Counted from the stretch's first letter, positions 8,053 to 16,373 are shown. The stretch is DNA of 24,937 nucleotides from Pseudomonadota bacterium (GCA_023391335.1 JAEWBG010000031.1:1-24937), one strand, 5' to 3'. Numbers and translations: made by a program. The notes: generated from the sequence alone by a model not told the origin.

Positions 8053-9030
8053 ATGAAACTACAGCAATTACGCTACCTCGCTGCGATCGTCGAAAACGAT
8101 CTGAACATCACCGCCGCTGCGGAGAGACTGCACACCTCACAACCCGGCGTCAGCAAACAGCTCAAACAGCTCGAAGATGAACTCGGCTTCCCGATATTTC
8201 TGCGCCAAGGCCGCACGTTGACGCGCGTCACGCCGGCCGGAAAACGGGTCATCGATCGCGCGATGAAGATTTTGAAAGAGGTGCAAAGCATCAAGCGCCT
8301 CGCCGAAGAGCAGAAAGGCGATGGTCGCGGATCGCTCTCGATCGGCACCACACACACGCAAGCGCGTTATGTTTTGCCGCCCGTGATTCGCAAATTCCGC
8401 GAGCGTTACCCCGAAGTCGAACTGCACTTGCACCAAGGCACGTCCGAACAGATCGCGGACATGGCCGCACGCGATCGGATCGATTTCGCGATGAACACCG
8501 GCTCGCAAGAACTCTTCACGAATTTGGTGTTACTGCCTTGTTACCGATGGCATCGACGCATCGTCGTGCCGCAAGGCCATCCGTTGGCACATGAGAACAA
8601 GATCACCATCGAAATTCTCTCGAAGTACCCGATCGTCACGTACGTCTTCGGCTTCCATGGCCCTTCTTCGTTACAACAGATCTTCTCGCGTCATGGCGTC
8701 ACGCCGCATCTCGCGCTCACCGCGCGCGATGCGGACGTGATCAAAACGTACGTGAGGCTCGGACTGGGCGTGGGCATCGTAGCGAGTATGGCGATCGATC
8801 CGCGCGAAGACTCGGACCTCGTCTCCATTGATGCATCACATCTGTTCCCAGCCCACTCGACATGGATTGGGTTCCAGCAAGGCGCCCTGCTCCGCGGGTA
8901 CATGTACGACTTCTTGCAAGTCGTCGCACCGCATCTCACCCGCCGCCTCGTCGATCGCGCCGGGAACGCGCCCACTCCCGCCGATGTTGATGCGCTGTTT
9001 TCGGATGTGGAGCTGCCGGTTTACAAGTGA
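8053..9030 (+). CDS. cysB: LysR-family sulfur regulator CysB
   Basis: A 325-residue LysR-type transcription factor. The N-terminal helix-turn-helix starts MKLQQLRYLAAIVENDLNIT and contains AAERLHTSQPGVSKQLKQLE, the signature of CysB/Cbl proteins. The effector domain (residues about 90-300) has SIGTTHTQARYVLPPVI, DFAMNTGSQEL, PIVTYVFGFHGPSSL and VRLGLGVGIVASMA, closely following CysB. In known relatives, N-acetylserine promotes activation of cys promoters and sulfide or thiosulfate antagonise it. Its place beside and divergent from cysH fits direct control of this cluster. It lacks a recognisable Shine-Dalgarno sequence; the region just before ATG is occupied by an operator-like arm. Confidence 0.95.
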   Translation: MKLQQLRYLAAIVENDLNITAAAERLHTSQPGVSKQLKQLEDELGFPIFLRQGRTLTRVTPAGKRVIDRAMKILKEVQSIKRLAEEQKGDGRGSLSIGTTHTQARYVLPPVIRKFRERYPEVELHLHQGTSEQIADMAARDRIDFAMNTGSQELFTNLVLLPCYRWHRRIVVPQGHPLAHENKITIEILSKYPIVTYVFGFHGPSSLQQIFSRHGVTPHLALTARDADVIKTYVRLGLGVGIVASMAIDPREDSDLVSIDASHLFPAHSTWIGFQQGALLRGYMYDFLQVVAPHLTRRLVDRAGNAPTPADVDALFSDVELPVYK

Positions 9031-9040
9031 CGAACCGGAG

Positions 9041-9155
9041 CAACACAAAGAGCACAGGGATACACAGAGATCACAAAAAGGAAGATTCCGCAGAACTCGT
9101 ATCGAAGGTCCTCTTTGTGATCCTTGTGCTTTCTTTGTGATCTTTGTGTGCGTCT
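9041..9155. repeat. CACAAAG inverted-repeat element, copy 2
   Basis: The left arm carries CACAAAG, CACAGGG, CACAGAG and CACAAAA units about 9 bp apart. The right arm carries the same units inverted (CTTTGTG, CCTTGTG, CTTTGTG, CTTTGTG). The transcript could fold into a long hairpin. It fills the gap between cysB and the ABC exporter gene. Confidence 0.65.
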
Positions 9156-9181
9156 TACTCCCGAATTGATCTCCTACGCAG

Positions 9182-10963
9182 ATGCCCGAACAAGCTTCCG
9201 ATCGCCCCAAAGCCAAATCCGTCAAGCCGCTCCGAGCGCTGTGGCCGTACATCATCAAGTATCGAGGCACATTGCTGCTCGCGATGGTGGCGCTGCTAAT
9301 CGCATCCGGCGCAATGCTCGTCGTGCCGATTGCGTTCAAGAACGTCATCGACAAAGGCATGGCCGCGCAGGATCGCAGCACGCTTGATTGGTACTTCGGC
9401 GCATTCCTTGCCGCTGGCGCAATCTTTGGTCTATTCGCCGCACTGCGTTTCTATCTGGTGAGCTGGCTAGGTGAACGCGTTGTCGCTGACGTTCGCAACG
9501 ATGTGTACGCAAGCGTCGTTCGCATGGACCCGACCTTCTTCGAAGTGACTCGCACCGGCGAAGTACTCTCGCGTCTCACAACAGACACCACCCTCGTCCA
9601 ATCCATCGCCGGCGTAAATCTTTCCATCACGCTGCGCTCGGCGATCCAACTCGTCGGCGCGCTGGTATTGCTCGTCGCAACGAGCCCGTCACTCGCGGGA
9701 ATGATCCTGCTGTTGATTCCGCTCGTGATCGTCCCGCTGATCGCCGTCGGACGAAAGCTACGCGCGCTCTCGCGTAAGTCCCAGGATCGCATCGCAGAGA
9801 CGAGCGGTCTCGCAGGCGAAACGCTCAACGCGATTCAAACGATTCAGGCGTTCACGCTCGAGAAACTCAACAGCCAGCGCTACAGCAAAGCCGTCGAAGA
9901 ATCGTTCCTGGTTTCGATTCAGCGCACCAAGATGCGCGCCATCATGACGGCCGTCGGCACCGCGATGATTTTCGGCGCGGTCACGTTCGTGCTTTGGCAA
10001 GGCGCGCACCGCGTACTTGCGAAGGAAATGAGCGGCGGACAACTCAGCCAGTTCTTGATGTATGCCGTGTACGTGGGGATTTCTGCCGCAGCCCTAAGTG
10101 AAATGTGGGGTGAAGTGCAACGCGCGGCCGGCGCAATGGAACGCTTGGTCGAATTGAAGAACGCGCAACCGGCCATCGTGGCGCCGGCGCAGCCTCTGGA
10201 ATTTCCGTCACGTTCCGAAGGCCGCATCGAATTCCAGCAGGTTACATTTCGCTATCCGTCGCGACCCGACTCGCTGGCGCTGGACGGCTTCGATTTGAAG
10301 ATCACGCCTGGTGAAAACATCGCTTTCGTCGGCCCGTCCGGCGCTGGCAAGAGCACCACGTTCCAACTGCTATTGCGCTTCTACGATCCGCTCAGCGGTC
10401 GCGTATTGATCGATGGCGTCGATATCGCAAAGACACGCCCCGAAGATATTCGCACTCGCATCGGACTGGTTCCGCAAGAAACCGTGCTGTTCGGAACCAC
10501 TGCGCGCGAGAACATCCGGTTTGGACGTCCCACGGCAACGGACATCGAGATCGAAGCTGCCGCGCAAGCTGCAGGTGCGGACGCGTTCATCAGGCAACTG
10601 CCGGATGGCTACGACACCTTCTTGGGAGAACGCGGCACTCGTTTATCCGGCGGTCAGCGGCAACGCATCGCAATCGCCCGTGCGTTGCTGAAAGATCCGC
10701 CGATTCTGTTGCTCGATGAAGCGACGAGTTCACTCGATGCGGAAAGCGAACGCTACGTCCAACAAGCGTTGGAACGCCTGATGCAAAACCGCACGACGAT
10801 CATCATCGCGCACCGCCTGGCGACGATTCTCAAAGCCGATCGCATTGTGGTGCTCGACCACGGCAAGATCGTGGCCATCGGCACCCACGCCGAGCTACTG
10901 GAAAGTAATCCGCTGTATGCGCGGTTAGCGGCGCTTCAGTTTGGCGCGGGCGTTGTTTCCTGA
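9182..10963 (+). CDS. MsbA-like ABC exporter (fused permease and ATPase)
   Basis: A 593-residue half-transporter that should dimerise in the inner membrane and export a lipid, drug or peptide; the substrate is not deducible. The N-terminal part (about 20-310) is the six-helix ABC_membrane domain, with hydrophobic stretches at LLLAMVALLIASGAML, FLAAGAIFGLFAAL, LVGALVLLVA and ILLLIPLVIVPLIAV. The ATPase domain follows: FVGPSGAGKSTTF (Walker A, about 381), LVPQETVLFG (Q-loop), LSGGQRQRIAIARAL (signature, about 489), ILLLDEATSSLD (Walker B) and IIIAHRLATI (H-loop). It resembles the MsbA-related TIGR02204-type transporters. The start is ATG 9182, 151 bp after cysB. A link to sulfur metabolism is not shown. 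Confidence 0.93.
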   Translation: MPEQASDRPKAKSVKPLRALWPYIIKYRGTLLLAMVALLIASGAMLVVPIAFKNVIDKGMAAQDRSTLDWYFGAFLAAGAIFGLFAALRFYLVSWLGERVVADVRNDVYASVVRMDPTFFEVTRTGEVLSRLTTDTTLVQSIAGVNLSITLRSAIQLVGALVLLVATSPSLAGMILLLIPLVIVPLIAVGRKLRALSRKSQDRIAETSGLAGETLNAIQTIQAFTLEKLNSQRYSKAVEESFLVSIQRTKMRAIMTAVGTAMIFGAVTFVLWQGAHRVLAKEMSGGQLSQFLMYAVYVGISAAALSEMWGEVQRAAGAMERLVELKNAQPAIVAPAQPLEFPSRSEGRIEFQQVTFRYPSRPDSLALDGFDLKITPGENIAFVGPSGAGKSTTFQLLLRFYDPLSGRVLIDGVDIAKTRPEDIRTRIGLVPQETVLFGTTARENIRFGRPTATDIEIEAAAQAAGADAFIRQLPDGYDTFLGERGTRLSGGQRQRIAIARALLKDPPILLLDEATSSLDAESERYVQQALERLMQNRTTIIIAHRLATILKADRIVVLDHGKIVAIGTHAELLESNPLYARLAALQFGAGVVS

Positions 10964-10970
10964 GAGGAGC

Positions 10971-11207
10971 CGGACGAAACACAAAGCCCACAAGAAAGCA
11001 CGTGAGTAAGTGAGAGCGAGCGGTGCTCGCGTGAGAGCATTCCGCGTGAAATGCGGAGATGCGGGGGACCGGACTAAGAGATCACCAATGGCGAGGCGCG
11101 GAACTCAATTTCTTCTTTGTGTTCTTTGTCTATCTCTGTGCGCTTTGTGTTTCGACTTGTTCTCTGTTCTGACCTAGCGCTTCCTTTGTGCGCTTTGTGT
11201 TGCGTCC
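10971..11207. repeat. CACAAAG inverted-repeat element, copy 3, with nested hairpins
   Basis: The left end, CGGACGAAACACAAAG, nearly matches that of copy 1, and the right end CTTTGTGTTGCGTCC is its inverse with one mismatch. Between them are GCGAGCGGTGCTCGC and TCCGC/GCGGA hairpins and a second right arm at 11110-11153. It occupies the 254-bp convergent gap between the exporter and the DUF934 gene, where it may act as a bidirectional terminator. Confidence 0.65.
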
Positions 11208-11217
11208 GATCCTCGGA

Positions 11218-11706
11218 TTAAGCAACAGCGCGACGCAGCGGATGCACGAGAAGATCGGAAGCGGTTTGATACGCGACTGAAAAGTCTTTGAACGCGGTCA
11301 TCGCAACATCGAGATCCGTCCCTTCCGGGAACTCGAACGAGTCGAACCCGCAGCGAGCCATGTAGAACACCTGATCGCGTTGAATCTTGCCCACGGCACG
11401 CAGCTCGCCAGTGAAGTTATAGCGTTTGCGTAGTAGCTGAGCCTGGGTATAGCCGCGTCCTTCCGCGATGCCGCTGAATTCGATCGCAACCAAACCGATG
11501 CGCAAAAAATCATGCTCGAGTTCCGTGACCGGATCGGTCGGGCCCATGCGCACGCCGAGCTTGCCATCCCACAACCACCAGCGGGATCGCTCCTCTTTCC
11601 ACCGAGCGAATGGGAGGATCAGTGCGCGCTCGCGGCCCAGCGGATCTTCATCCGCGTAGCGCCACGAGTCGACGACGATTTCACGCTGCTTGATGAGACG
11701 GCGCAT
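11218..11706 (-). CDS. DUF934 protein, sulfite-reductase partner
   Basis: A 162-residue DUF934-family protein starting at ATG 11706, with AAGG upstream. A longer frame to 11784 exists but would lie deeper in cysI and adds residues without family resemblance. Visible family features are MRRLIKQREIVVDSWRY, ILPFARW, LGVRMGPTDPVTEL, IAIEFSG-like FSGIAEGRGYTQAQLLRKRY and GELRAVGKIQRDQVFYMARCGFDSFE. DUF934 genes commonly follow cysI in proteobacteria, and the protein is thought to help sulfite reduction; the biochemical role is not established. It overlaps the 3' end of cysI by 26 bp, which suggests coupled translation. Confidence 0.88.
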   Translation of the reverse strand: MRRLIKQREIVVDSWRYADEDPLGRERALILPFARWKEERSRWWLWDGKLGVRMGPTDPVTELEHDFLRIGLVAIEFSGIAEGRGYTQAQLLRKRYNFTGELRAVGKIQRDQVFYMARCGFDSFEFPEGTDLDVAMTAFKDFSVAYQTASDLLVHPLRRAVA

Positions 11707-13339
11707 ATACACGTGCCTTGAAAGGTGCAATCCCGATGCGGCGGAAGGTATCGATGAAACGTTCGCCTTCGTCGCGTTCGGCAAGATAGACGCTCAGGAT
11801 GCGGTCGACGACTTCCGCAACTTCGGCGTGGGGAACAGAAGGTCCGATGACTTGGCCGAGCGCCGCATCCGCGCCGCGCGATGAGCCGCCAAGGGTGATC
11901 TGATACCACTCCTCACCGCTCTTATCGACGCCAAGAATGCCGATGTGACCGATCGAATGATGGCCGCATCCATTCATGCAACCCGACATCTTCAACTCGA
12001 TGTCGCCCAAGTCATAAACGTAATCGAGATCATCGAACCGCTCGTTGATTTGCTTCGCGATGGGAATCGACGTCGCATTTGCGAGCGCGCAGAAGTCGAG
12101 CCCGGGACAGCAAATCATGTCGGTCAGCGTGCCGATGTTCGGCGTCGCAAGGTTCAACAACTTGAGCTTCTGCCACACTTCGAACAGATCCTTCTGGCGC
12201 ACATCGGCGAACAGCAGGTTTTGATCGTGCGTCGAGCGAATCAAACCGAACGAGTAGCGATCCGCCATATCCGCGAGATGATCGAGCTGCTCAGCGGTAA
12301 TGTCGCCCGGCGGCGAGTCCGGCGCCTTGAGTGAAATGAAGGCCGCGCGATAGCCGGCGACTTTGTGCCGCCGCGTATTGCGCTGATACCAGTTGCGGAA
12401 TTCTGTCGGGCGTCCCGAGAGCACATCCTCATCGGTCAGCGATTCGTACCTGGGCGGTGCAAAGAACGCTTTGATGCGCTCGAACTCCGCAGGCTCGAAC
12501 TTCGGCGCCGTATCGCGTGACGCTTGATACTCGGCTTCGACCATCTCGGCGAATTTTGCCGGACCGACTGCCTTCACTAGGATCTTGATGCGAGCCTTGT
12601 GAATGTTGTCGCGACGACCTTCCATGTTGTACACGCGCAAGATCGCTTCGAGATATGCGAACAGCTCCTGCTTTGGCAAGAACTCGCGAATCACATGGCC
12701 GATGATGGGCGTGCGACCCAAGCCACCACCCACGATGACTTCGAAACCAATCTCACCGGCGGCATTGCGCACCAAGTGCAAGCCGATGTCGTGAACCTTG
12801 GATGCCGCGCGATCTTGCGGCGAACCTGTCACCGCGATCTTGAACTTGCGGGGCAGATACGAGAATTCGGGATGCAGCGTCGCCCATTGACGGATGTATT
12901 CGCACCAAGGACGGGGATCTTCGAGTTCATCGGGCGCAATACCCGCCAAGTGATCGGCCGTGACATTCCGGATGCAGTTGCCGCTCGTTTGGATCGAGTG
13001 CATCTGCACGGTCGCAAGCAACGCCAGAATGTCCGGGACGGACTCGAGCTTGGGCCAGTTGAATTGGATGTTTTGCCGCGTGCTGAAGTGACCGTAACCG
13101 CGATCGTATTCGCGCGCGATGCGAGCCAGCATGCGAAATTGCCTGCTCGCCAACAAACCGTACGGCACCGAGATGCGAAGCATCGGTGCGTGACGTTGAA
13201 TATAGAGCCCATTCCTTAGCCGCAGCGACCGGAAATCGTCTTCGGAAAGCTGACCTGCGAGAAATCGGCGGGTTTGGTCGCGAAACTGCGCGACGCGCTC
13301 GTCGACGAGGCGCTGGTCGAGTTGGTCGTACTGATACAT
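11681..13339 (-). CDS. cysI: Sulfite reductase hemoprotein CysI (nitrite/sulfite reductase family)
   Basis: A 552-residue siroheme/[4Fe-4S] reductase that carries out the six-electron reduction of sulfite to sulfide. I chose ATG 13339 (MYQYDQLD) because this is the usual family start; the frame extends to 13426 without homology. Two ferredoxin-like half domains and two siroheme domains are present, with GNCIRNVTADHLAG and TGSPQDRAA. The cluster cysteines are in CCPGLDFCALA (about residues 409-418, CX5C) and SGCMNGCGHH (about 450-457, CX3C). No CysJ flavoprotein gene is in the window, and the flanking ferredoxin-NADP reductases suggest a ferredoxin-type electron supply (inference). Assimilatory nitrite reductase is the main alternative, but the DUF934, cysG and cysH neighbours favour sulfite. 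Confidence 0.92.
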   Translation of the reverse strand: MYQYDQLDQRLVDERVAQFRDQTRRFLAGQLSEDDFRSLRLRNGLYIQRHAPMLRISVPYGLLASRQFRMLARIAREYDRGYGHFSTRQNIQFNWPKLESVPDILALLATVQMHSIQTSGNCIRNVTADHLAGIAPDELEDPRPWCEYIRQWATLHPEFSYLPRKFKIAVTGSPQDRAASKVHDIGLHLVRNAAGEIGFEVIVGGGLGRTPIIGHVIREFLPKQELFAYLEAILRVYNMEGRRDNIHKARIKILVKAVGPAKFAEMVEAEYQASRDTAPKFEPAEFERIKAFFAPPRYESLTDEDVLSGRPTEFRNWYQRNTRRHKVAGYRAAFISLKAPDSPPGDITAEQLDHLADMADRYSFGLIRSTHDQNLLFADVRQKDLFEVWQKLKLLNLATPNIGTLTDMICCPGLDFCALANATSIPIAKQINERFDDLDYVYDLGDIELKMSGCMNGCGHHSIGHIGILGVDKSGEEWYQITLGGSSRGADAALGQVIGPSVPHAEVAEVVDRILSVYLAERDEGERFIDTFRRIGIAPFKARVYAPSHQAA

Positions 13340-13451
13340 GGTCGCGACTGTAGCCGCGCGCCTGCACCACTCAAATTCGCTTTGGGTATGTGTAGATGAC
13401 TGGTGTCGATGACCAAAATGGAACATTCAGCGCCCGCACTCGGCGGCGCGC

Positions 13452-14309
13452 TCAACGCTTCTTGCGGACTACCCCCTCCTGCGCCACGGACGCGACTAAG
13501 TGTCCGGCGCGGTTGAAGATATTCCCTTGGGCGAACCCCCGCGAGCCATTGGCCGAGGGGCTCTCCAATACATAGAGAAGCCAATCGTCCACGCGCACCG
13601 GACGGTGAAACCACATGGCGTGATCGATGCTGGCGAGCTGCAATCGTGAAGGATCTACACTCAAGCGAACGTCCAGCGCCGCGGTCGAGAGCAAGTAGTA
13701 GTCCGAGGCGTAGGTGAGCACGCAGCGGTGCAGCCGCTCATCATCGGGGAGCGCATCAAGGGTCCGAAACCAAATCTTCAGGTTTGGCACTTGCGGCAGT
13801 TCAGCTTGAGGATCGGGAAGCCCCGCGGGGCGAAACTCGAATGGGCGCCGCCGAATTAGAAAGGGCCGAGGTCGGTCCGGGGCGCGCTGGCGAAACTCCT
13901 CAAGAGCCGTTGCCATATCCGGGCACGACTCCGGTGCAGCGACATCCGGCATCGTCGCTTGGCGATCGATGCCATCCTCGGCGACCTGAAATGACGCGGC
14001 AAGATGCAACAGCTCGGCATCCGCTTGCTTGGCCGACACGCGTCTAGAGGCGAAACTGATCCCGTCACGCGCTCGATCCACGCGATAGAGAATGCGATCG
14101 GATGGGTCGCCCGCGCGCAGAAAGTAGGCGTGGAGCGAATGCACGTGCCGATCTTCGATCGTCCCGTACGCAGCAGCCAAGGCCTGTGCGAGGACATGGC
14201 CCCCATAGAGACGATGATGTCCCGGATCGCGCCCCTCGCCTTCGAAGCAGTTCTCCTCGACCTGCTTCAACTCCAAGATCTGCAGTAGATCCGCAACGAG
14301 CGGATTCAT
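13452..14309 (-). CDS. tesB: Acyl-CoA thioesterase II (TesB)
   Basis: A 285-residue double-hotdog thioesterase that hydrolyses acyl-CoA to free fatty acid and CoA; E. coli TesB has nearly the same length. The N-terminal hotdog has RLYGGHVLAQALAAA and SLHAYFLRAGDP. The C-terminal hotdog has ASIDHAMWFHRPVRVDDWLLY with the catalytic-type Asp, and closes with NRAGHLVASVAQEGVVR, which carries the conserved Gln. Its ATG overlaps the stop of fnr2 as ATGA, so the two are probably translated together. A 112-bp gap separates it from cysI. Why a thioesterase is coupled to a ferredoxin reductase is not clear. Confidence 0.92.
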   Translation of the reverse strand: MNPLVADLLQILELKQVEENCFEGEGRDPGHHRLYGGHVLAQALAAAYGTIEDRHVHSLHAYFLRAGDPSDRILYRVDRARDGISFASRRVSAKQADAELLHLAASFQVAEDGIDRQATMPDVAAPESCPDMATALEEFRQRAPDRPRPFLIRRRPFEFRPAGLPDPQAELPQVPNLKIWFRTLDALPDDERLHRCVLTYASDYYLLSTAALDVRLSVDPSRLQLASIDHAMWFHRPVRVDDWLLYVLESPSANGSRGFAQGNIFNRAGHLVASVAQEGVVRKKR

Positions 14310-15376
14310 TGCGACTCGGCAGGCGGAGCGACACCCAAGCGCTTGTGCATGATCGGGCTCGTCGTCGTGTACTGCAGCGGGATCTTTTTCGCGGGATTGA
14401 TGTGCGCGGCCACAGCAAAGGCTGCAAGAGCCGCCTCATGGAACCCCGAGAGAATCAACTTCTTCTTGCCCGGATAGGTATTCACGTCGCCGACGGCAAA
14501 AACGCCGGGAATGTTCGTCTGAAATTTTTCGGTATCGACTTGGATCGCGCGCTTATCGATCGCGAGTCCCCATTCCGCAATCGGCCCGAGCTTCGGACTC
14601 AGACCGAAGAATGCGAGCACATGATCGGCTTCCAAATCGTGATGCGAACCGTCTGTACCTTTCACGCGCACGCCGACGAACTCATCGCCACTGCTCAAGA
14701 TCGAATGCGCCGTGCCTTCGATGTGCTGCATGCTGCCGGTGCTGACGAGATCTCGCATCTTTGCGACTGAGGCCGGTGCCGCGCGAAATTCCGCACGACG
14801 ATGCACGAGCGTGAGGCTGCGTGCTTTGCCTGCGAACTCCAGCGTCCAGTCCAGCGCCGAATCGCCGCCGCCAAAAATGACGAGACGCTTGCCGACGAAG
14901 TCAGCCGCACTCTTCACTTTGTAATGGATGTGACGCCCTTCGAACGGCTCGCTGCCTTCGGCGCCGAGGCGACGCGGCTGAAACGAACCGAGGCCGCCCG
15001 CGATGATCACGGTCTTGGTGTGAAAGCGCGTGTCCTGAGAAGTTCGCAGGAGAAACGTGTGGTCCTCCAACACTTCGAGGTGAGTAACTTCTTGCCCCAA
15101 GTGGTACTGCGCGTTGAACGGCTTGGTCTGTTCGATCAACCGGTCGATCAACTCTTGCGCGCCGCACACCGGCAGCGCGGGAATGTCGTAGATGGGCTTC
15201 TCAGGATACAGCTCGCTGCACTGCCCGCCGGGGTGCTTCAACGAATCGATGATGTGGGCGTGAATGCCCAGCAGCCCCAATTCGAAAATCTGAAAAATGC
15301 CGCATGGCCCGGCACCGACGATCACGGTGTCGGTCTGAATTGCGCCTGCGGTCTTGCTTGCTGTGCTTTCGGTCAC
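14306..15376 (-). CDS. Ferredoxin/flavodoxin-NADP reductase, TrxR-like (paralogue 2)
   Basis: A 356-residue paralogue of the reductase at 3440-4546, with the same motifs: TVIVGAGPCGIFQIFELG, PGGQCSELYPEKPIYDIPALP, FGGGDSALDWTLEF, VHRRAEFRAAP, VFAVGDVNTYPGKKK and TTTSPIMHKRLGV. It should pass electrons between NADPH and ferredoxin or flavodoxin. GTG 15376 is preferred because AGGAGG lies 7 bp upstream; a TTG at 15397 would put the ribosome site inside the gene. A 10-bp inverted repeat covers that ribosome site. Its stop overlaps the tesB start (ATGA). It heads the unit that leads toward cysI. Confidence 0.9.
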   Translation of the reverse strand: MTESTASKTAGAIQTDTVIVGAGPCGIFQIFELGLLGIHAHIIDSLKHPGGQCSELYPEKPIYDIPALPVCGAQELIDRLIEQTKPFNAQYHLGQEVTHLEVLEDHTFLLRTSQDTRFHTKTVIIAGGLGSFQPRRLGAEGSEPFEGRHIHYKVKSAADFVGKRLVIFGGGDSALDWTLEFAGKARSLTLVHRRAEFRAAPASVAKMRDLVSTGSMQHIEGTAHSILSSGDEFVGVRVKGTDGSHHDLEADHVLAFFGLSPKLGPIAEWGLAIDKRAIQVDTEKFQTNIPGVFAVGDVNTYPGKKKLILSGFHEAALAAFAVAAHINPAKKIPLQYTTTSPIMHKRLGVAPPAESQ

Positions 15377-15407
15377 GAATCGCCTCCTGAGGTTCAAGAG
15401 GCGATTC
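15377..15407 (-). promoter_or_regulatory. Hairpin burying the fnr2 ribosome-binding site
   Basis: On the minus strand GAATCGCCTC (15407-15398) and GAGGCGATTC (15386-15377) form a perfect 10-bp inverted repeat with an 11-base loop. The second arm contains most of the AGGAGG Shine-Dalgarno sequence and abuts the GTG start. In RNA it would hide the ribosome site; in DNA it could equally be a repressor operator. The sequence is seen directly; the role is inferred. Confidence 0.6.
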
Positions 15408-15428
15408 TAGAGAAAGAGCGGCGAGAAC

Positions 15429-15535
15429 GTGAGGGCAAGCACGCTTGCGTGAGTGGCTTCGCCGGTGAAGGGTTGTAGCTACGGTGCTGCAAGCTTCACG
15501 CGCGAAGCGTCTTCACCTTTTCACTCCCTCACTTG
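15429..15535. repeat. Short-hairpin repeat cluster
   Basis: The gap between fnr2 and the small membrane gene holds GCAAGCACGCTTGC (15435-15448) and neighbouring GTGAGGG and CTCCCTCAC arms. It is similar in style to the hairpin mosaics at 2384-2890 and 10998-11060. No gene is evident. Confidence 0.45.
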
Positions 15536-15542
15536 CGCGCTA

Positions 15543-15794
15543 TCAGATTCCCGCTGCAGCGGTGCGCGGCGTTTCTTCCCGCGTAACGACCGTGCGGCGC
15601 AGCGGCCGTGTGCCATCGCGTATCTCCTCCAACGTCTTCAGAATTCGCTCGCACCCGAGCGCAATCAGGCCGACACCCGCAAATACGCCGGCAGCGATAG
15701 CCGTCATCACGCCGCCGCTTTGGCTGAAGATGAACAAGACCGCCATGCCGAATGCCCACGCCAAAATGCCTACGGTGATCAAAAACGGTCGCAT
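15543..15794 (-). CDS. Small two-helix membrane protein, function unknown
   Basis: An 83-residue protein whose ATG at 15794 is preceded by GTGGAGAA with good spacing, which supports it as a real gene. Two hydrophobic segments, about residues 4-24 (LITVGILAWAFGMAVLFIF) and 30-49 (MTAIAAGVFAGVGLIALGC), would span the inner membrane. They are followed by a basic, Thr/Arg-rich cytoplasmic or periplasmic tail. I do not recognise a family. It is divergent from the molybdenum hydroxylase pair starting at 15905, with 110 bp between them that must hold both promoters. Confidence 0.7.
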   Translation of the reverse strand: MRPFLITVGILAWAFGMAVLFIFSQSGGVMTAIAAGVFAGVGLIALGCERILKTLEEIRDGTRPLRRTVVTREETPRTAAAGI

Positions 15795-15904
15795 AACATT
15801 TCTCCACGGTTTCGACGTAGTAGAAATGCAGCGATCCTAAGCGCTGTTCCGCATAATCGGACGGCCTAGTATGTAGATCCTCCACTCTTTCAAGCGAGCC
15901 AGTC

Positions 15905-16363
15905 ATGCGCGTCAAAGTGAACGGTGAAGAACACGTGCTCGATAACGTGGACCCGTCAACACCCTTGCTGTGGGTGTTGCGCGATCACTTGAAACTCGTC
16001 GGCACCAAGTACGGATGTGGTATCGCCCAATGCGGCGCTTGCACTGTGCATTTGAATGGCAATCCCGTGCGGTCGTGCTCGATGCCGATCTCTGCGGTCG
16101 CCGATCAAAGCATCACGACGATCGAAGGACTCGCCGGTCCTTCTGGTCAACTGCATGCACTGCAGAAAGCCTGGATCGATCACGACGTAGCACAGTGCGG
16201 TTACTGCCAAGCTGGGCAACTCATGTCCGCAGCCGCGCTCTTGCAACGAACACCGAAGCCGACCGATGCAGACATCGATGCGGCGATGGCGGGCAACTTG
16301 TGCCGGTGCGGAACCTATCTGCGCATTCGCAAAGCCATCCACGCCGCCGCTGATCAGGCTTGA
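15905..16363 (+). CDS. iorA: 2Fe-2S subunit of isoquinoline 1-oxidoreductase-like molybdenum hydroxylase
   Basis: A 152-residue electron-transfer subunit with two [2Fe-2S] clusters. The plant-ferredoxin-type cluster uses Cys38, Cys43, Cys46 and Cys58 (YGCGIAQCGACTVHLNG...SC). The second uses Cys98, Cys101, Cys133 and Cys135 (QCGYCQAGQ and NLCRCGTY). This is the complete set for the xanthine oxidase family small subunit. Length and sequence fit IorA. Its stop lies 10 bp before the large-subunit ATG, so the two form an operon. Electrons from the Mo centre would pass through these clusters to an unknown acceptor, often a c-type cytochrome. Confidence 0.93.
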   Translation: MRVKVNGEEHVLDNVDPSTPLLWVLRDHLKLVGTKYGCGIAQCGACTVHLNGNPVRSCSMPISAVADQSITTIEGLAGPSGQLHALQKAWIDHDVAQCGYCQAGQLMSAAALLQRTPKPTDADIDAAMAGNLCRCGTYLRIRKAIHAAADQA

Positions 16364-16373
16364 GGAGATCACC

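Noticed and set aside
11681..13339. Assimilatory nitrite reductase as identity of the siroheme protein
   Set aside because: The motifs cannot separate the two fully, but the DUF934, cysG, cysH and cysB context strongly favours sulfite reductase.
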